Shown: positions 1-9,688, numbered from the stretch's first letter. The stretch is DNA of 44,269 bases from a candidate division TA06 bacterium ADurb.Bin131 (GCA_002070645.1 MWDQ01000022.1:1-44269), one strand, 5' to 3'. Numbers and translations are program-made. Notes: a model not told the origin generated them from the sequence alone.

Positions 1-54
1 CCAGATAAAACCCCTGAAGAAAAAGAATACTTAAAAACACTACAAAAGGATTAA
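1..54 (+). CDS. C-terminal tail of a protein cut by the window edge
   Basis: Frame 1 is open from the first base and reads PDKTPEEKEYLKTLQKD before a TAA stop at 52-54. The charged, helical composition looks like a genuine protein end, and the other forward frames close quickly. Seventeen residues are too few to name a family, so this may also be chance. Confidence 0.35.
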   Translation, partial: PDKTPEEKEYLKTLQKD

Positions 55-68
55 ATAGAACTTCATAA

Positions 69-97
69 TTGACTTCAACGAAATAAGGGAATATAGT
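69..97 (+). promoter_or_regulatory. Sigma70-type promoter, distal
   Basis: TTGACT (69-74) and TATAGT (92-97) are separated by exactly 17 bp. Each hexamer has one mismatch to consensus. The expected start near 104 would give a 285-base leader before the first ATPase gene, or serve a short transcript of its own. Confidence 0.55.
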
Positions 98-239
98 GCT
101 ATTAGATATGAAGGAGCGGTTTAGAATATTGGTATGGAATGTAAGAAAAAAACATATGTTCATCGGTAGTTAATAGCCAGAGTAAGGCAAATCTGTCAAG
201 AATCAAGAGTTGACCCCGTAAGATTACCTGTACAATAAT

Positions 240-266
240 TTGACAAAAACTTCTCAATGGTATAGT
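240..266 (+). promoter_or_regulatory. Promoter, proximal, probably for the V/A-ATPase operon
   Basis: A perfect TTGACA (240-245) is followed after 15 bp by TATAGT (261-266), which is preceded by TG at 258-259 (extended -10). The short spacer is offset by the extended -10. Transcription would begin near 273, about 115 bases before the first ATPase gene. Confidence 0.55.
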
Positions 267-276
267 ATTAATCAAA

Positions 277-288
277 GCGGATATCCGC
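277..288. promoter_or_regulatory. 12-bp perfect palindrome, possible operator
   Basis: GCGGATATCCGC is self-complementary with no loop and lies just past the expected start of the proximal promoter. That position suits a repressor site. A second small palindrome, GACGTC, lies at 291-296. Function is inferred from position only. Confidence 0.3.
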
Positions 289-388
289 AGGACGTCAACC
301 ATTTTTTTTCAAAGTAAAAATTGAATAAAATAAGTAGTTATGATGAAATTATTTTGTAGATTTTTCACAACTTCCACAAGGTCCTAAT

Positions 389-727
389 ATGCAGGAAATT
401 CTGAAGGAAATCGTAAAAAAAGAAGAAGAGGCGAAATCAAGGATTGAGGAAGCTCAAAAAGTAGCGGATGAAATTATTGCAGATGCAAAGAAGCAAGCAG
501 AAAAGATTATTAATGATGCAAAACAAACCGCAAGAAATATGTCTGAGAATATGAAAAAAGAAGCAGAAAAGCAGATTAAAGAAAGGCAAAATCAAGTTCT
601 CAATAAAGAAAAAGATAGAATTCAGGAAATACAATCCAAATGGCAGAGTAAGATTGGTTCTTTATCTTCTAAGATACTTCAAAAGATTATTGATATAAAA
701 TACCTGACTGGAAATCTTTTTGAATAG
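389..727 (+). CDS. V/A-type ATPase peripheral stalk subunit G/H
   Basis: This 112-residue protein is almost wholly alpha-helical and rich in Lys, Glu, Ala and Gln, with heptad-like spacing and repeated AKKQAEKII/DAKQ segments. These are the marks of the coiled-coil peripheral stalk subunit that pairs with subunit E in V/A-type ATPases. It has no transmembrane segment and should sit on the cytoplasmic side, holding the catalytic head against rotation. It opens the operon, and the next gene begins 17 bp after its stop. The family is defined more by composition and place than by motif; here the place is decisive. The C-terminal 25 residues or so are less charged. Confidence 0.82.
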   Translation: MQEILKEIVKKEEEAKSRIEEAQKVADEIIADAKKQAEKIINDAKQTARNMSENMKKEAEKQIKERQNQVLNKEKDRIQEIQSKWQSKIGSLSSKILQKIIDIKYLTGNLFE

Positions 728-744
728 TTCTTTAGGTATATCTG

Positions 745-1728
745 ATGAAACAACTATCAAGATACGCTTACGCCAATACAAGAATCAAGGCAAGGATATC
801 AGGACTTCTCGATGAAGGATTTTTTACACGCGCTGTTTCTGTAGATTTTGCCGGTTTTATTGAAATGCTTGGAAAAACAGGGTATGCCGAGATTTTTAAG
901 CCAGGGGAACATATAAAACCTGAAGATTTTGAGAATAGATTAAGGGATAAGGATAGAGAAATAATAAAAAAAATCGCAAGGTTTTATTCTTCGAGGAATG
1001 AAAAGAACTTAATCCTGCTTCTCGACGAAAGATATAAGGTTGAGGAATTGAAAACTGCTTTAAGAATGTGGAAAAGAAGGATTAAGGGTGAAGATATAGA
1101 AATACCCGGAGTATTTTCTTCTCTTTCATCAGCAGAAACAATAGATGATGTTGTGAAAATCCTTGAAGGTTCAGGATATAGTGATGCAGTTGAAAAAGCC
1201 AGGGAGGATTATCTAAAAACAGGATCATTATTTCCTGTTGAGGTACGCATAGATACAGAGTATTTTGAGAAACTTAATAAGCATATTGAGAAACTTTCCA
1301 GGTTTGATAGAGATATAGCAAAAAAGATTATTGGTGCAGAAATAGACAGGGAAAACCTTTTATGGCTTGGAAGAATACATCTATATTATCAGGGTAAGGT
1401 TCCTTCAGATGTATCAGGGTTTATACCAGGGGGAGGTTATATCCCAGTTGAAGAATTAAAACGAGCATCTCTTAATGTTTCAGAATCAATACAAAGAATG
1501 AAGATTCCGCAGGTATACCGCAGGGTCATTGGGCTTGTTCCTAATAATCTTGCAGAAATGGATAGATTACTCGAAGCCATTATATTACAGCTGATTAAAA
1601 GGGCATTTATTGAAAAACCTTTTAGTATAGGTATACCGATTGGTTATATTTTTCTTAAACTTACTGAGACAAAACGAATCACAGAAATTTTTACGATGAA
1701 ATATTTTACGACTGTTGTTTATCAGTGA
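745..1728 (+). CDS. ntpC: V/A-type ATPase subunit C (central stalk/rotor coupling)
   Basis: The 327-residue length and the N-terminal stretch YAYANTRIKARISGLLDEG match subunit C (the d subunit of eukaryotes), which links the rotating c-ring to the central shaft (D and F). The protein is helical with internally similar thirds, as in the family, and has no membrane segment. It follows subunit G/H by 17 bp, and subunit I begins 6 bp after its stop, so the three are probably translated from one message. Subunit C usually lies after subunit E in archaeal and Enterococcus operons; here it sits before I. Confidence 0.88.
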   Translation: MKQLSRYAYANTRIKARISGLLDEGFFTRAVSVDFAGFIEMLGKTGYAEIFKPGEHIKPEDFENRLRDKDREIIKKIARFYSSRNEKNLILLLDERYKVEELKTALRMWKRRIKGEDIEIPGVFSSLSSAETIDDVVKILEGSGYSDAVEKAREDYLKTGSLFPVEVRIDTEYFEKLNKHIEKLSRFDRDIAKKIIGAEIDRENLLWLGRIHLYYQGKVPSDVSGFIPGGGYIPVEELKRASLNVSESIQRMKIPQVYRRVIGLVPNNLAEMDRLLEAIILQLIKRAFIEKPFSIGIPIGYIFLKLTETKRITEIFTMKYFTTVVYQ

Positions 1729-1734
1729 GATAAT

Positions 1735-3645
1735 ATGTTCCAGGCAGAAAAACTTTTATTGATGAATGCAGTAATAAGAAAGAACAGGGCATCTTCGACG
1801 CTGGCGAGATTACTTCGCACTGGTTTTTTCCATCCCTTTGATGCAAATGTTTTTTCTTCTCGTATTGAGCAAGTTAAACCCTGGCAACAAGAGTATGAAT
1901 CTGCGAGATGGGACACCATTGCCCAGAGATTTAAAAAAATTGTTGATGAAATTGGATTTTTACCTTCTGCCAGTGCGGAATCAGCAGGATACATTGAGGC
2001 AGAAAGCACAGTTGAAGAAATTGAAGAAATCCTCGAGGCCCTTATTGAAAAAAGAAACAATCTTCAGCAAAAACTTACTGATAGTGAAGCATTACTTTCA
2101 AAAAGGGTTGTATACCTGCCAATTTCAGTTAAGGCAGAGCATACATTTATTCATATTGAATACGGAGAGATACAGGCGGATAAAATGTCTGTGCTTGAAA
2201 ACCTGCTGGTTAATATTCCTCATGTATTAATTCCGGCAGAAACAAGAAATAGGTCAGTTCTTCTGTTTGTTGTTGTTCTTAAAAAAGATGTAGGTACCTT
2301 TGAAAAAATAAAAAAGGAAATAGGTTGGATTTCTGCTGTAGATGTTGTTGTTTCTGATATTCCGATTGAAGAACAAAAATTAAAGATAGAAAGGTTAAAG
2401 GATGAAATTAAAAAAATTAATGCAGATATTCGTGAAATTTCTAATAGATATAGAAATATTCTCGATAAAATAGCAGTTTCTTTAAATATTCACCAGAAAC
2501 TCAATCAGGCAAAAAAACATACATATATCACTGAAACAACAACAATATTGAGTGGCTGGATACCCGAGCAGGAAAAGCAGTCAGCATCAGAGATTATAAA
2601 AAATTCAGACCCTGTTGCTCATACTGAATTTATTCCCGCAGAACTTTCAGGTGTTTCTGCAGAAGAAATACCTGTTAAAATGAACCACAACAGATTTATT
2701 AAACCATTTGAACTTATTGTTGGTACATACGGCATTCCAAGATATGGTACCATTGACCCAACACTGTTTGTTGCAATTTCTTTTTTGTTGATGTTTGGTG
2801 CAATGTTTGGAGATATCGGGCATGGCGCTGTTTTTTTGGTTACAGGTTTGCTTATGTTGTGGCGTACAAAAAATGGATTAAGGCAGGCAGGTGCATTGGT
2901 TTCTTATGTTGGGTTATCATCAATAGTATTTGGTTTTTTATATGGAAGTTTTTTTGGAATAGAGTTCAATCCACTATGGATTAACCCAATGGAGGATATT
3001 TCGGTTTTATTTCGCGCCTGTGTTTCTTTTGGAGTATTACTTCTTACAGCAGGTATTTTTCTTAATATCACAAATTTTGTTATCAATAAGGATATAAGGT
3101 CTGTGTTTTTTGATAAGGCAGGTCTTTTTTCAGGACTTGTTTACTGGGCAGGCATCGGGCTTGCAGCAGGATTTATTGCTAAACGCGGTGGAGCAGTGAT
3201 AAAGATTACTGCCATAATATTCAGTATATGTATTCTTGCTATTTTTTTTAATTCACTTATTAACTCTGTAAGAGAAAAAGAAGGGATGCTTGTTGGTCTT
3301 ATTGAAAGTTTCCTTCATATCTTTGAAATAATAATTGGATACCTTGCAAATACTGTTTCATTTATTCGTATTTCTGCATTTGCACTAAACCATTTTGGTT
3401 TTTTTATGACAATTTTTGCTATTTCTGATATACTAAAAAATGCAGGTATGTCTGGATTATCAATACCTTTTATGGTTCTTGGGAATATCTTTATTCTGCT
3501 TCTTGAAGGACTTGTTGTTATGATACAATGTCTCCGTTTGAATTATTATGAGTTTTTCTCAAGGTTTTTTATTCCAGGGAAAAGTTTATATCAACCTTTG
3601 GTATTAAAAGCAAATTCTGAAGATATCAAACAGTATTTGTCCTAA
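1735..3645 (+). CDS. ntpI: V/A-type ATPase subunit I (membrane stator, a-subunit)
   Basis: The 636 residues fall into two halves. A soluble half (about 1-310) has coiled-coil stretches near 85-130 and 215-260, and a membrane half (about 330-610) has roughly seven to eight hydrophobic helices. Arg545 in the motif FIRISAFALNH matches the essential arginine of the a-subunit, which releases the ion from the c-ring carboxylate. Length is usual for the family. It lies between subunits C and K, and the c-ring gene follows after a strong AGGAGG ribosome site. Together with the ring it forms the two half-channels for ion flow. Confidence 0.93.
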   Translation: MFQAEKLLLMNAVIRKNRASSTLARLLRTGFFHPFDANVFSSRIEQVKPWQQEYESARWDTIAQRFKKIVDEIGFLPSASAESAGYIEAESTVEEIEEILEALIEKRNNLQQKLTDSEALLSKRVVYLPISVKAEHTFIHIEYGEIQADKMSVLENLLVNIPHVLIPAETRNRSVLLFVVVLKKDVGTFEKIKKEIGWISAVDVVVSDIPIEEQKLKIERLKDEIKKINADIREISNRYRNILDKIAVSLNIHQKLNQAKKHTYITETTTILSGWIPEQEKQSASEIIKNSDPVAHTEFIPAELSGVSAEEIPVKMNHNRFIKPFELIVGTYGIPRYGTIDPTLFVAISFLLMFGAMFGDIGHGAVFLVTGLLMLWRTKNGLRQAGALVSYVGLSSIVFGFLYGSFFGIEFNPLWINPMEDISVLFRACVSFGVLLLTAGIFLNITNFVINKDIRSVFFDKAGLFSGLVYWAGIGLAAGFIAKRGGAVIKITAIIFSICILAIFFNSLINSVREKEGMLVGLIESFLHIFEIIIGYLANTVSFIRISAFALNHFGFFMTIFAISDILKNAGMSGLSIPFMVLGNIFILLLEGLVVMIQCLRLNYYEFFSRFFIPGKSLYQPLVLKANSEDIKQYLS

Positions 3646-3659
3646 CCAGGAGGATTTTT

Positions 3660-3983
3660 ATGAAAGTATTTGGTAGTTTTTTTAGAAATATTATGAGATT
3701 ATGCATAATATCGGGTGTGGTTATGGCAGGGTATGTATGGGCACAGACCACAGGAACAGACCCTGGAAATGCAGGAAGGGCATTTTATGCTGCGGCACTA
3801 TCCACAGGTATTGCTGCAATTGCTGCTGGAATTGCAGTTGCTTATGTTGGGGTAGCGGCGGTTGGTGCTCTTGCTGAGAAGCCAGAGTTAACAGGAAGGG
3901 TCTTGATTTTTGTTGGTCTTGCAGAAGGTATTGCCATATATGGACTTATTATATCCATTATGATTCTTGGAAAGGTACAATGA
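3660..3983 (+). CDS. ntpK: V/A-type ATPase subunit K (c-ring proteolipid)
   Basis: At 107 residues this is a single-hairpin proteolipid. It has a signal-like N-terminus (about 1-28), helix 1 (about 41-70), the polar loop ALAEKPE (70-76) and helix 2 with the ion-binding Glu89 in GLAEGIAIYG. Thermus has a similar short c-subunit with a signal peptide, whereas Enterococcus NtpK is a fused double hairpin. Val60 stands where sodium-binding F-type rings carry Gln, and the residue after Glu89 is Gly rather than Ser/Thr. That suggests proton rather than sodium coupling, though it is not proof. The stop overlaps the start of subunit F (ATGA). Confidence 0.92.
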   Translation: MKVFGSFFRNIMRLCIISGVVMAGYVWAQTTGTDPGNAGRAFYAAALSTGIAAIAAGIAVAYVGVAAVGALAEKPELTGRVLIFVGLAEGIAIYGLIISIMILGKVQ

Positions 3984-4270
3984 AGTTTTATTGTATTTCA
4001 GACCCTGAAAGCGCTGATAGTTTCAGGATGTTGAACATTTATACGGTTGAGGTGTCAGATTACCACCAGGCATCACAGGCATTTCAGAAGATAGTAGATA
4101 TTGAGGATGCAGGTGTGGTTCTTATTACAGATGGGGTGTCTTTGTTTATAAAACAGGAGATCTCAAATTTTATACGAAAAAATACTCAACCGGTTATATT
4201 GGAAATACCTTCTTGGAAAAGTTCTGCACCAAGAATAATGAGGAAAAAACATGAACATGAAAACAGATGA
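3980..4270 (+). CDS. atpF: V/A-type ATPase subunit F (central shaft)
   Basis: This small 96-residue alpha/beta protein has the pattern of subunit F: an N-terminal strand, a middle segment AGVVLITDGVS (residues about 44-54) and a C-terminal proline-containing segment VILEIPSWKSSAP before a basic tail. Subunit F binds subunit D in the rotor shaft and can modulate activity. Its ATG overlaps the stop of subunit K by four bases, and its own end overlaps subunit E by 20 bp, so translation is probably coupled throughout. Confidence 0.85.
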   Translation: MKFYCISDPESADSFRMLNIYTVEVSDYHQASQAFQKIVDIEDAGVVLITDGVSLFIKQEISNFIRKNTQPVILEIPSWKSSAPRIMRKKHEHENR

Positions 4271-4892
4271 AAACACAAATTCAGGGTTGATTGACGAGAT
4301 TGAGAGACAGACCAGAGACAGAGTTGATGCAATCAAAAACCAGGCAAAAACTCAGGCAGAGCAGATTATTTTAGAAGCAAAAAAACAAGCCGAAGAAATT
4401 ATAAAAACCGAGAAAGAAAAAATACAACGACTGCTTGAGGTAATGAAACAAAATGCAGAGATAGCATTGAAACTTGAAACTAGAAAAATGTATCTCGAAC
4501 TTAAGAAGAAATTTGCTGATTCTGTTATTGAAAAAGTAAGACAATCTGCTTCTTCACTGAGGGATGATCCGAAGGAATACAGAACATTTCTTAAAAAAGC
4601 AGTTATTGAAGGCATAATAGTTGTTGATAGTACACAGATAATAGTAAAGTTTTCCCCGAAGGATAAAATATTTTTTGATGATGAGATGAAAAAAGAGATT
4701 GAAGAAACATTTAAAAAGGAATCGAAAAAAAATGTTTCAGTTAGTTTTGTCGAAGGTGATTTTCAGGATGTTGGTGTTATTGTTTGTTCTGCAGATGGTT
4801 TTATTGTATATGAAAATACATTTTCTGCAAGGTTAAAAAGAATGTACGAAACAATTTATTCTGAACTTTTATCCGAGGAAATAAATGGCTGA
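4251..4892 (+). CDS. ntpE: V/A-type ATPase subunit E (peripheral stalk)
   Basis: The 213 residues comprise a long Lys/Glu/Ala/Gln-rich helix (about 10-95) that would form the right-handed coiled coil with subunit G/H, then a globular alpha/beta domain (about 105-205) that contacts the catalytic head. This two-part layout is typical of subunit E. The start at 4251 is supported by AGGA about seven bases upstream, although an ATG lies two codons later. It overlaps subunit F at one end and subunit A by 8 bp at the other. Confidence 0.88.
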   Translation: MNMKTDENTNSGLIDEIERQTRDRVDAIKNQAKTQAEQIILEAKKQAEEIIKTEKEKIQRLLEVMKQNAEIALKLETRKMYLELKKKFADSVIEKVRQSASSLRDDPKEYRTFLKKAVIEGIIVVDSTQIIVKFSPKDKIFFDDEMKKEIEETFKKESKKNVSVSFVEGDFQDVGVIVCSADGFIVYENTFSARLKRMYETIYSELLSEEING

Positions 4893-6651
4893 GGTTGCTG
4901 GTAGTGTTATTCGCGTAAATGGACCTGTGGTTCAAATAAGATGCAACAGAAATCTTAAGATGCTGGATATGGTTGAGATCGGGGCTGAGAGGCTTATCGG
5001 AGAGATTGTTAGATTAAAGGAAAATATTGCCTATATCCAGGTTTATGAGGATACAACATCATTAAAGGCAGGAGATCCTGTTTATTCTGATGATTTACCT
5101 TTGTCTCTTGAACTCGGACCAGGGCTGATTGGAAATATTTTTGATGGGATTCAAAGACCACTCGAAATGATAAGACAACAGGAGGGTGATTTTATCTCGA
5201 GAGGAGTGCATATCAATGCGCTTAATAGAGAAAAAAGGATGCATTTTATACCATTAAAAAAACAAGGAGAATCTGTTCAACCAGGAGATGTTATTGGAGA
5301 GGTTCCTGAAACATCTTTAATAAAACACAAGATACTTGTTCCCTCTTATGCTCCTGCGGGGAATTTGATTTCAATCATCTCCGAGGGCGATTATACAGTG
5401 GAAGAGGTTATCGCAGAGATAGAAGGAATAGATGGAACTATTTTCCCCTTAAAAATGTATCAAAGATGGCCTGTGAGAAAACAAAGACCTTACAAGCAGA
5501 GGATTCCAGTTAGTGAAGTTCTTATCACAGGCCAGAGGGTAATAGATACACTTTTTCCTGTTGCAAAAGGTGGATGTGTAGCAGTACCAGGGGGGTTTGG
5601 AACAGGGAAAACAGTTGTTCAACACCAGCTTGCAAAATGGAGTGATGCTGATGTTGTTGTTTTTGTTGGATGTGGTGAGCGGGGAAATGAAATGACAGAT
5701 GTTCTAAGGAATTTTACCCGTCTTATTGATCCGAGGACCGGAAAATTACTTCTTGAAAGAACTGTTTTTATAGCGAACACCTCAAATATGCCTGTTGCAG
5801 CGAGAGAAGCAAGTATTTATACTGGAATGACAATCGCAGAGTATTACAGAGATATGGGATATAATGTTGCTTTGATGGCAGATTCAACATCAAGATGGGC
5901 AGAGGCATTAAGAGAACTTGCGGGTAGGATGGAAGAGATACCTCTTGAAGAAGGATTTCCATCATATCTGCCAGCACGACTTGCTGAATTCTATGAAAGA
6001 TCTGGTAGTGTAATAACGCTTAACGACAGGACAGGTTCAATAACCATTATTGCATCTGTCTCGCCGCCTGGTGGGGATTTTTCAGAACCTGTTACATCTC
6101 ATACGAAAAGGTTTATTAGGTGTTTCTGGGCTCTTGATAGAGATCTTGCATATTCTCGACATTATCCTGCGATAAGCTGGATAGAAAGTTATTCTGAATA
6201 CGTAGAAGAACTTAAATCATGGTGGGATAAATATACAGATGGCCAGTGGCTTGAGTATAGATATACGATACTTGATCTTCTTCAACAGGAACAACGTCTT
6301 CAACAGGTTGTAAAACTTATTGGTATGGATGTTTTACCGAATACCCAGAAACTTATTCTCGAGACCTGCTCATTGTTTAAGAATGCATTTCTACAGCAAA
6401 GCGCTTTTGATGATGTGGATACATTTTGTTCAGCGCAAAAACAGTTTTTAATGTTTAAGGCAATATTAATATTTCACAGGGTCAGCAATGAACTTGTAAA
6501 AATCGGGGTTGATATATCTGAAATAAGAGAATCATCTGTGTATCAGGAGATTATGCGTATGAAAACCCAATACCCTGAAAACCAGATTGATAAACTAAAA
6601 CAGTTTGTCGATTCTATTGAAGAAAACCTGAGAGGACTTGAGAAAAAATGA
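4885..6651 (+). CDS. ntpA: V/A-type ATPase catalytic subunit A
   Basis: The 588-residue catalytic subunit hydrolyses or makes ATP in the head. The P-loop GGFGTGKT is at residues 236-243, followed by [11 protein letters not shown], whose Glu acts in catalysis, and by [15 protein letters not shown] and [11 protein letters not shown], both strongly conserved in A subunits. The non-homologous insert that separates A from the F-type beta subunit is present between about 110 and 190. Length is normal. It overlaps subunit E upstream and shares ATGA with subunit B downstream. Confidence 0.97.
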   Translation: MAEVAGSVIRVNGPVVQIRCNRNLKMLDMVEIGAERLIGEIVRLKENIAYIQVYEDTTSLKAGDPVYSDDLPLSLELGPGLIGNIFDGIQRPLEMIRQQEGDFISRGVHINALNREKRMHFIPLKKQGESVQPGDVIGEVPETSLIKHKILVPSYAPAGNLISIISEGDYTVEEVIAEIEGIDGTIFPLKMYQRWPVRKQRPYKQRIPVSEVLITGQRVIDTLFPVAKGGCVAVPGGFGTGKTVVQHQLAKWSDADVVVFVGCGERGNEMTDVLRNFTRLIDPRTGKLLLERTVFIANTSNMPVAAREASIYTGMTIAEYYRDMGYNVALMADSTSRWAEALRELAGRMEEIPLEEGFPSYLPARLAEFYERSGSVITLNDRTGSITIIASVSPPGGDFSEPVTSHTKRFIRCFWALDRDLAYSRHYPAISWIESYSEYVEELKSWWDKYTDGQWLEYRYTILDLLQQEQRLQQVVKLIGMDVLPNTQKLILETCSLFKNAFLQQSAFDDVDTFCSAQKQFLMFKAILIFHRVSNELVKIGVDISEIRESSVYQEIMRMKTQYPENQIDKLKQFVDSIEENLRGLEKK

Positions 6652-8066
6652 ATATGTATAATCTTCGTGAATATACTGGTCTTGAAGAAATTGCAGGGCA
6701 GCTTTTTGTGATAAGAAATATCCACAATGTTGGATATAATGAGGTTGTTGAGATATCTGAAGAAAATGGAAATGTAAGGATAGGGACAACCCTCGAGGTT
6801 GGCGAAGGATATGCTATTGTCCAGGTTCTCGGCGGGACAAGTGGGCTTTCTTTGAAAAATTGCAGGGTAAGGTTTAAGGGAGAACCATTATTATTTGGTG
6901 CATCCCAGGATATGCTCGGTAGGATATTTGATGGACTTGGTAACCCTCTTGATGGATTGCCGAAGCCAGTTCCAGAGGAAATGATGAACGTAAATGGAAT
7001 GGCAATGAATCCTGCTGCAAGGGATTATCCCGAAAATATCATAGAAACAGGTATATCAACAATTGATGTGATGAATACACTTGTAAGGGGACAAAAACTT
7101 CCGTTTTTTTCAGGAAGTGGTTTGCCACATGATCTTATTGCAGCGCAGATCGTCAGACAGGCACGCGTTGAAGGAGAGGGTTTTTGTATTGTATTTGCAG
7201 GAATGGGAGTAAAGTATGATACTGCAAGGTTTTTCATCAGGAACTTTGAGGAATCAGGTGCTCTTGATAATGTTGTTTTATTCCTTTCACTTGCGGATAG
7301 TCCTTCTCTTACAAGATTGATGACACCAAAATTTGCTTTAACAGCCGCTGAATTTCTTGCTTTCAGGAAAAATATGCAGGTGCTTGTAATCTTAACGGAT
7401 ATGTCAAATTATTGCGAAGCATTGAGAGAACTTTCAACAATGAGGGGCGAGATTCCCGCAAGAAAAGGGTATCCTGGTTATCTGTATAGTGATCTTGCAG
7501 GTATATATGAAAGAGCAGGCAAAATAAAAGATAGTAAAGGCTCGATTACGCAGATTCCAATGCTTACAATGCCAAATGATGATATTACACATCCTGTGCC
7601 AGATCTTACAGGTTATATTACAGAAGGTCAGATTGTTGTTGATAGAGAGTTGCACGCACGTGGTATATACCCACCAATTTCAGTACTTCCTTCCCTTTCA
7701 AGATTGATGAAGGATAATATTGGAAAAGGAAAGACAAGGGATGATCATTCTGAACTTGCTTCCCAGCTTTTTGCATCGTACGCAAAGACAAGGGATATAA
7801 GAGCGATTGCATCAATCATAGGCGAAGAGGAACTTTCCAGTCTTGACCTTGTCTATCTGAAATTTGGAGAGAACTTTGAGAATAAGTTTGTTAACCAGTC
7901 ATATAATGAGAGAAGAACTCTCCAACAAAGTTTAGAAATCGGTTGGGACGTTGTTTCAGAGTTACCAGAAGAAGAACTTGTCAGGATAAGCAAGGATCAT
8001 ATTAAACAAAGATACAGGAAGAAAAATGGCGATAAAAATACCAGCGACGAAAACAAATCTGCTTAA
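6648..8066 (+). CDS. ntpB: V/A-type ATPase non-catalytic subunit B
   Basis: At 472 residues this is the B subunit, which alternates with A in the hexameric head. The P-loop position is degenerate ([12 protein letters not shown], about residues 152-163), as expected for a non-catalytic subunit. Other conserved stretches include [13 protein letters not shown]-like and [17 protein letters not shown]. It starts inside the subunit A stop (ATGA) and runs 41 bp into subunit D. The N-terminal barrel and C-terminal helical domain are both complete. Confidence 0.96.
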   Translation: MNMYNLREYTGLEEIAGQLFVIRNIHNVGYNEVVEISEENGNVRIGTTLEVGEGYAIVQVLGGTSGLSLKNCRVRFKGEPLLFGASQDMLGRIFDGLGNPLDGLPKPVPEEMMNVNGMAMNPAARDYPENIIETGISTIDVMNTLVRGQKLPFFSGSGLPHDLIAAQIVRQARVEGEGFCIVFAGMGVKYDTARFFIRNFEESGALDNVVLFLSLADSPSLTRLMTPKFALTAAEFLAFRKNMQVLVILTDMSNYCEALRELSTMRGEIPARKGYPGYLYSDLAGIYERAGKIKDSKGSITQIPMLTMPNDDITHPVPDLTGYITEGQIVVDRELHARGIYPPISVLPSLSRLMKDNIGKGKTRDDHSELASQLFASYAKTRDIRAIASIIGEEELSSLDLVYLKFGENFENKFVNQSYNERRTLQQSLEIGWDVVSELPEEELVRISKDHIKQRYRKKNGDKNTSDENKSA

Positions 8067-8652
8067 AACAAAGGGTATACTTTCTCTTTGCAAGGAAGGA
8101 TACCAACTTCTGGACGAAAAAAGAAGAATTCTTCTTATGGAAATTTCCTCAATTACAAAGGTTATTGATGAACTTCAGGAGAACGTTAATATTTCTCTTT
8201 CAGATGCTTATGCTGCTGTCGAAGAAGCATTTATTGCAATGGGAAAATCAAGGGTCAGAAATCTTGCAGCAGGGATTGATACAGAAATAGAAATAAATAT
8301 TACAGAAAAAAAAATGATGGGGGCAAGTATTCCATCTATCTCCCTTAATCTAAAAGAAAATCCACCTTTTTGTAGTCCTTTAGGTGTGCATCCTGCGTTT
8401 GATCGTGCAGATATCTTATTAAAGGAAGCAATAAAACACATAGCGGAACTCGCAGAAAAAAAAATCGCTCTACAGCGCCTTGAAAAAGAATTTCAGAGAA
8501 CAACTAAAAAGGTGAATGCACTTGAAAAAATACATATTCCCTATTATAATGAAGTATTAAAGACAATAACAGATCGTCTTGATGAAGAATCAAGAGAAGC
8601 ATTTTCAACACTTAAAGAGATAAAGAAAAAACTGGCATTAAGGGAATCTTAA
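8026..8652 (+). CDS. ntpD: V/A-type ATPase subunit D (central rotor shaft)
   Basis: The opening [19 protein letters not shown] is the usual N-terminus of subunit D, and the 208 residues are dominated by two long helices at each end that form the shaft inside the head. The start lies 41 bp inside subunit B; the characteristic N-terminus argues that this overlap is real. It closes the ATPase set, and the stress protein gene begins at the very next base after its stop. Confidence 0.92.
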   Translation: MAIKIPATKTNLLKTKGILSLCKEGYQLLDEKRRILLMEISSITKVIDELQENVNISLSDAYAAVEEAFIAMGKSRVRNLAAGIDTEIEINITEKKMMGASIPSISLNLKENPPFCSPLGVHPAFDRADILLKEAIKHIAELAEKKIALQRLEKEFQRTTKKVNALEKIHIPYYNEVLKTITDRLDEESREAFSTLKEIKKKLALRES

Positions 8653-9126
8653 ATGATAACGATTAAACACATCATTGTTGCCTGTGCAGTTGACACCATT
8701 TCAGCGTATACAGTAAGATATGCGATAGAATTTTCTAAGGTACTTAATTCAAAACTTACCATACTTCACATTGTTGATATATCAAGGTTAAAGGAACTGA
8801 TAAAAATAGGATTATTCAAAGAAAATGAAAGAAAATTGATTGAACAGGATCTCGAAAAAGAAGGCAGGGTTTTTGCTGAAAGATTCAGGAATATCGCCAG
8901 GGAAAATGGCGTTGAGTGTGATGTTATTGTTATGTGGGGAATAGTGCACAAACAGGTTGCCAGGGTTGTAAAAGATACAAAGGCAGACCTTCTTATTATC
9001 GGCGGGATGCCCTATGTCTGTGAGATGGGGAAAATCAGCGAGGGAGAACTAATTCTTGCTGAGGTATCGTGTCCTGTTCTTGTTGTAAAAAGACCAGTGC
9101 ATGACTGGACAGATATAATGTCATAG
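8653..9126 (+). CDS. Universal stress protein (UspA) family
   Basis: A single 157-residue Usp domain: a beta-strand start (IKHIIVACAVD), the central THILHIVD-like strand and a C-terminal CPVLVVK. The nucleotide-binding loop that normally reads G-2x-G-9x-G-S/T is only partly kept (GGMPYVCEMGKISEGEL), so ATP binding is doubtful. It follows subunit D with no gap and must share its message. Usp proteins in such places are usually stress or energy-state partners, but the partner is unknown here. Confidence 0.82.
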   Translation: MITIKHIIVACAVDTISAYTVRYAIEFSKVLNSKLTILHIVDISRLKELIKIGLFKENERKLIEQDLEKEGRVFAERFRNIARENGVECDVIVMWGIVHKQVARVVKDTKADLLIIGGMPYVCEMGKISEGELILAEVSCPVLVVKRPVHDWTDIMS

Positions 9127-9142
9127 TGAGGGAGGTGCCTAT

Positions 9143-9688
9143 ATGAAAGAAAATATAAAATGGTACTTTCTTATTTTGATGTTATGTTTTGCAGTTTGTA
9201 TCAATGCAGCAGATTTAAGAGAAAAAAAAGGAGGCGTATCTATGAATATAACAAGTCCTGCCTTTCAACACAATTCTATGATTCCTGCAAAATATACCTG
9301 CGATGGGATAAATGTCAATCCACCTCTTTTGATAGAAGGTATACCAGAAAAAACAAAAAGTATTGTTTTGATTATGGATGATCCTGATGCACCTATGGGA
9401 ACATGGATACACTGGATTGTGTTTAATATTCCTTGTACTGGAACAAAACTTGAGATTAAAGAAAATTCTATCCCAGGCATTCAGGGTTGGAATGATTTTA
9501 GAAAAGTTGGTTATGGTGGGCCCTGTCCGCCATCAGGAACCCACAGGTATTTTTTCAGGGCCTATGCCCTTGATACAATGCTGAATCTGAAGGAGGGCGT
9601 AAAACGGCAGGAATTAGAAAAAGCAATGCAGGGGCATATCCTTGCCCAGGCAGAGATTATCGGCCTTTATAAAAAACAGGGAAGATAA
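9143..9688 (+). CDS. YbhB/YbcL-family PEBP (Raf-kinase-inhibitor-like) protein
   Basis: Residues 38-180 form a phosphatidylethanolamine-binding-protein fold with the family motifs DDPDAPMGTWIHWIVFNIP and GPCPPSGTHRYFFRAYALD. Bacterial members are periplasmic or cytosolic proteins of uncertain ligand. The full frame begins with a signal peptide (cleavage near Ala22) and has a good ribosome site (GGGAGGTG). A second ATG at 9242, residue 34, has its own strong AGGAGG and would give a cytosolic form that starts just before the domain. It lies 16 bp after the stress protein gene, so it may be the last gene of the ATPase message. Confidence 0.88.
   Translation: MKENIKWYFLILMLCFAVCINAADLREKKGGVSMNITSPAFQHNSMIPAKYTCDGINVNPPLLIEGIPEKTKSIVLIMDDPDAPMGTWIHWIVFNIPCTGTKLEIKENSIPGIQGWNDFRKVGYGGPCPPSGTHRYFFRAYALDTMLNLKEGVKRQELEKAMQGHILAQAEIIGLYKKQGR

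Larger units (their letters stand above)
55..388. other. 334-bp leader region of the V/A-ATPase operon
   Basis: No convincing gene lies here. It holds two promoter-like sites (69-97 and 240-266), a perfect 12-base palindrome (277-288) and a run of eight T (302-309). A 21-codon reading frame at 108-173 starts just downstream of the first promoter but has no clear ribosome binding site. Confidence 0.5.

Noticed and set aside
102-302. 66-residue minus-strand frame in the first 300 bases
   Set aside because: It lies across two plus-strand promoters, has no ribosome site and shows no protein-like pattern.
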